Of a DNA stretch of 53,972 nt, positions 53,861-53,972 are shown one piece after another. Under the pieces are notes generated by a model. The model was not told the DNA's origin. It ran no database searches and saw nothing but the letters and a program-made list of their open reading frames with translations. Origin of the DNA: an uncultured Alphaproteobacteria bacterium (lineage in GTDB: Bacteria > Pseudomonadota > Alphaproteobacteria > RF32 > CAG-239); NCBI GenBank assembly GCA_944391695.1, contig CALXUO010000038.1, positions 1 through 53,972 on the forward strand, written 5' to 3'. How positions within the stretch are numbered: the stretch's first letter is position 1; each line of letters opens with the position of its first letter. The position numbers and the translations under genes are program-made.

Positions 53861-53972
53861 ATGAAAGATCATGGATTTAGATATCTTGATGACTACCACC
53901 ATTGCAAAGCCAATTTCAATGCGGCTCAAAAAGGACGTGGTGCTGCCAATGCTGCAAGGATTGCGGGAGATA
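53861..53972 (+). CDS. Partial open frame in the IS right end, function unknown
   Basis: An open frame from ATG 53861 runs 37 codons to the window end (MKDHGFRYLDDYHHC..., then AAQKGRGAANAARIAGD). No Shine-Dalgarno is seen. It overlaps the end of the short MKRRIFTYE frame. The KGRGAANAARIAG segment resembles the helix-turn-helix start of small DNA-binding proteins, but the piece is too short to assign. Confidence 0.25.
   Translation, partial: MKDHGFRYLDDYHHCKANFNAAQKGRGAANAARIAGD

Larger units (their letters stand above)
53739..53972 (+). mobile_element. Insertion sequence terminus (right copy, truncated by window edge)
   Basis: Starts TGTCCCCCAAAAATTGGACA, followed by an A-run and the 12-bp hairpin (53771-53782 with 53787-53798), in the same order as the left copy read on the minus strand. 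Further inside, a start ATG at 53839 (after AAGGGACA) reads MKRRIFTYERSWI and then stops at 53878. The left copy has MKHHKFT at the same place, so this is probably the transposase start of the family, broken by a frameshift or stop in this copy. Confidence 0.7.

Overview
This 54-kb window looks like chromosomal DNA of a low-GC alphaproteobacterium with an anaerobic lifestyle. Evidence for the class: the blocks rplY-pth-ychF, rimP-nusA-ylxR-infB, pal-cpoB-tilS, leuS-lptE-holA, yicC-gmk and lptF-lptD-surA-rsmA, a short FtsK, and a full LPS-export gene set. Evidence for anaerobic energy metabolism: an NADH-type [FeFe]-hydrogenase operon (hydC-hydB-hydA) and a membrane pyrophosphatase. An uncultured gut lineage is plausible but is inference. 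Almost everything is housekeeping. Both ends run into inverted copies of the same insertion-sequence terminus (1-122 and 53739-53972), so the window is probably a contig that broke inside two IS copies.

Layout. 0.2-4.2 kb: pnp, rpsO and truB (minus) with rbfA divergent. 4.2-7.7 kb: fabG, ftsK and a small XRE regulator. 7.7-7.9 kb: a structured leader or small RNA with promoter and terminator in front of that regulator. 8-11 kb: smpB, tilS, cpoB, pal. 11.3-15.3 kb: an unknown gene, trmL, ychF, pth, rplY. 15.4-16.2 kb: two small membrane-protein genes. 16.3-21.5 kb: infB, ylxR, nusA, rimP. 21.8-24.6 kb: lptG, a degenerate cysteine-synthase-like gene, a Sel1-repeat protein. 24.6-30.8 kb: gmk, yicC, an SDR, an AmpG-like permease, hppA. 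30.9-35.6 kb: an accessory-looking patch with a TetR regulator, two HExxH membrane proteins, a secreted protein of unknown function, a MurC/Mpl-like ligase and an acidic protein. 35.6-39.6 kb: holA, lptE, leuS. 39.8-44.4 kb: rsmB followed by three poorly known genes. 44.5-48.4 kb: hydrogenase. 48.6-53.7 kb: lptF, lptD, surA, rsmA.

The strongest unexplained signal is a family of long imperfect hairpins of about 105-130 bp, each placed exactly at the stop codon of a minus-strand gene (smpB, ychF, rplY, lptG). They share an apical GTGTACA...TACATG core. Three of them also share outer ends of the type AAAAATGCGGATAATG / CATTATACGCATTTTT. The middle arm sequences differ between copies but stay self-complementary, and three of the four loci carry tandem or partial tandem copies. 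They end in T-runs like giant intrinsic terminators and supply stop codons or C-terminal codons of the host genes. Other points of interest are the structured RNA before the XRE gene and several enzyme-like proteins that have lost catalytic residues (CysK-like, ketopantoate-reductase-like and MraY/WecA-like), the last two adjacent behind rsmB.

Working together: the translation, RNA-processing and ribosome-maturation genes form one theme. LPS export (LptD, E, F, G, SurA) and envelope maintenance (Pal, CpoB, AmpG, the Mur-ligase-like protein) form another. Redox disposal through H2 and pyrophosphate-driven ion pumping form the third.
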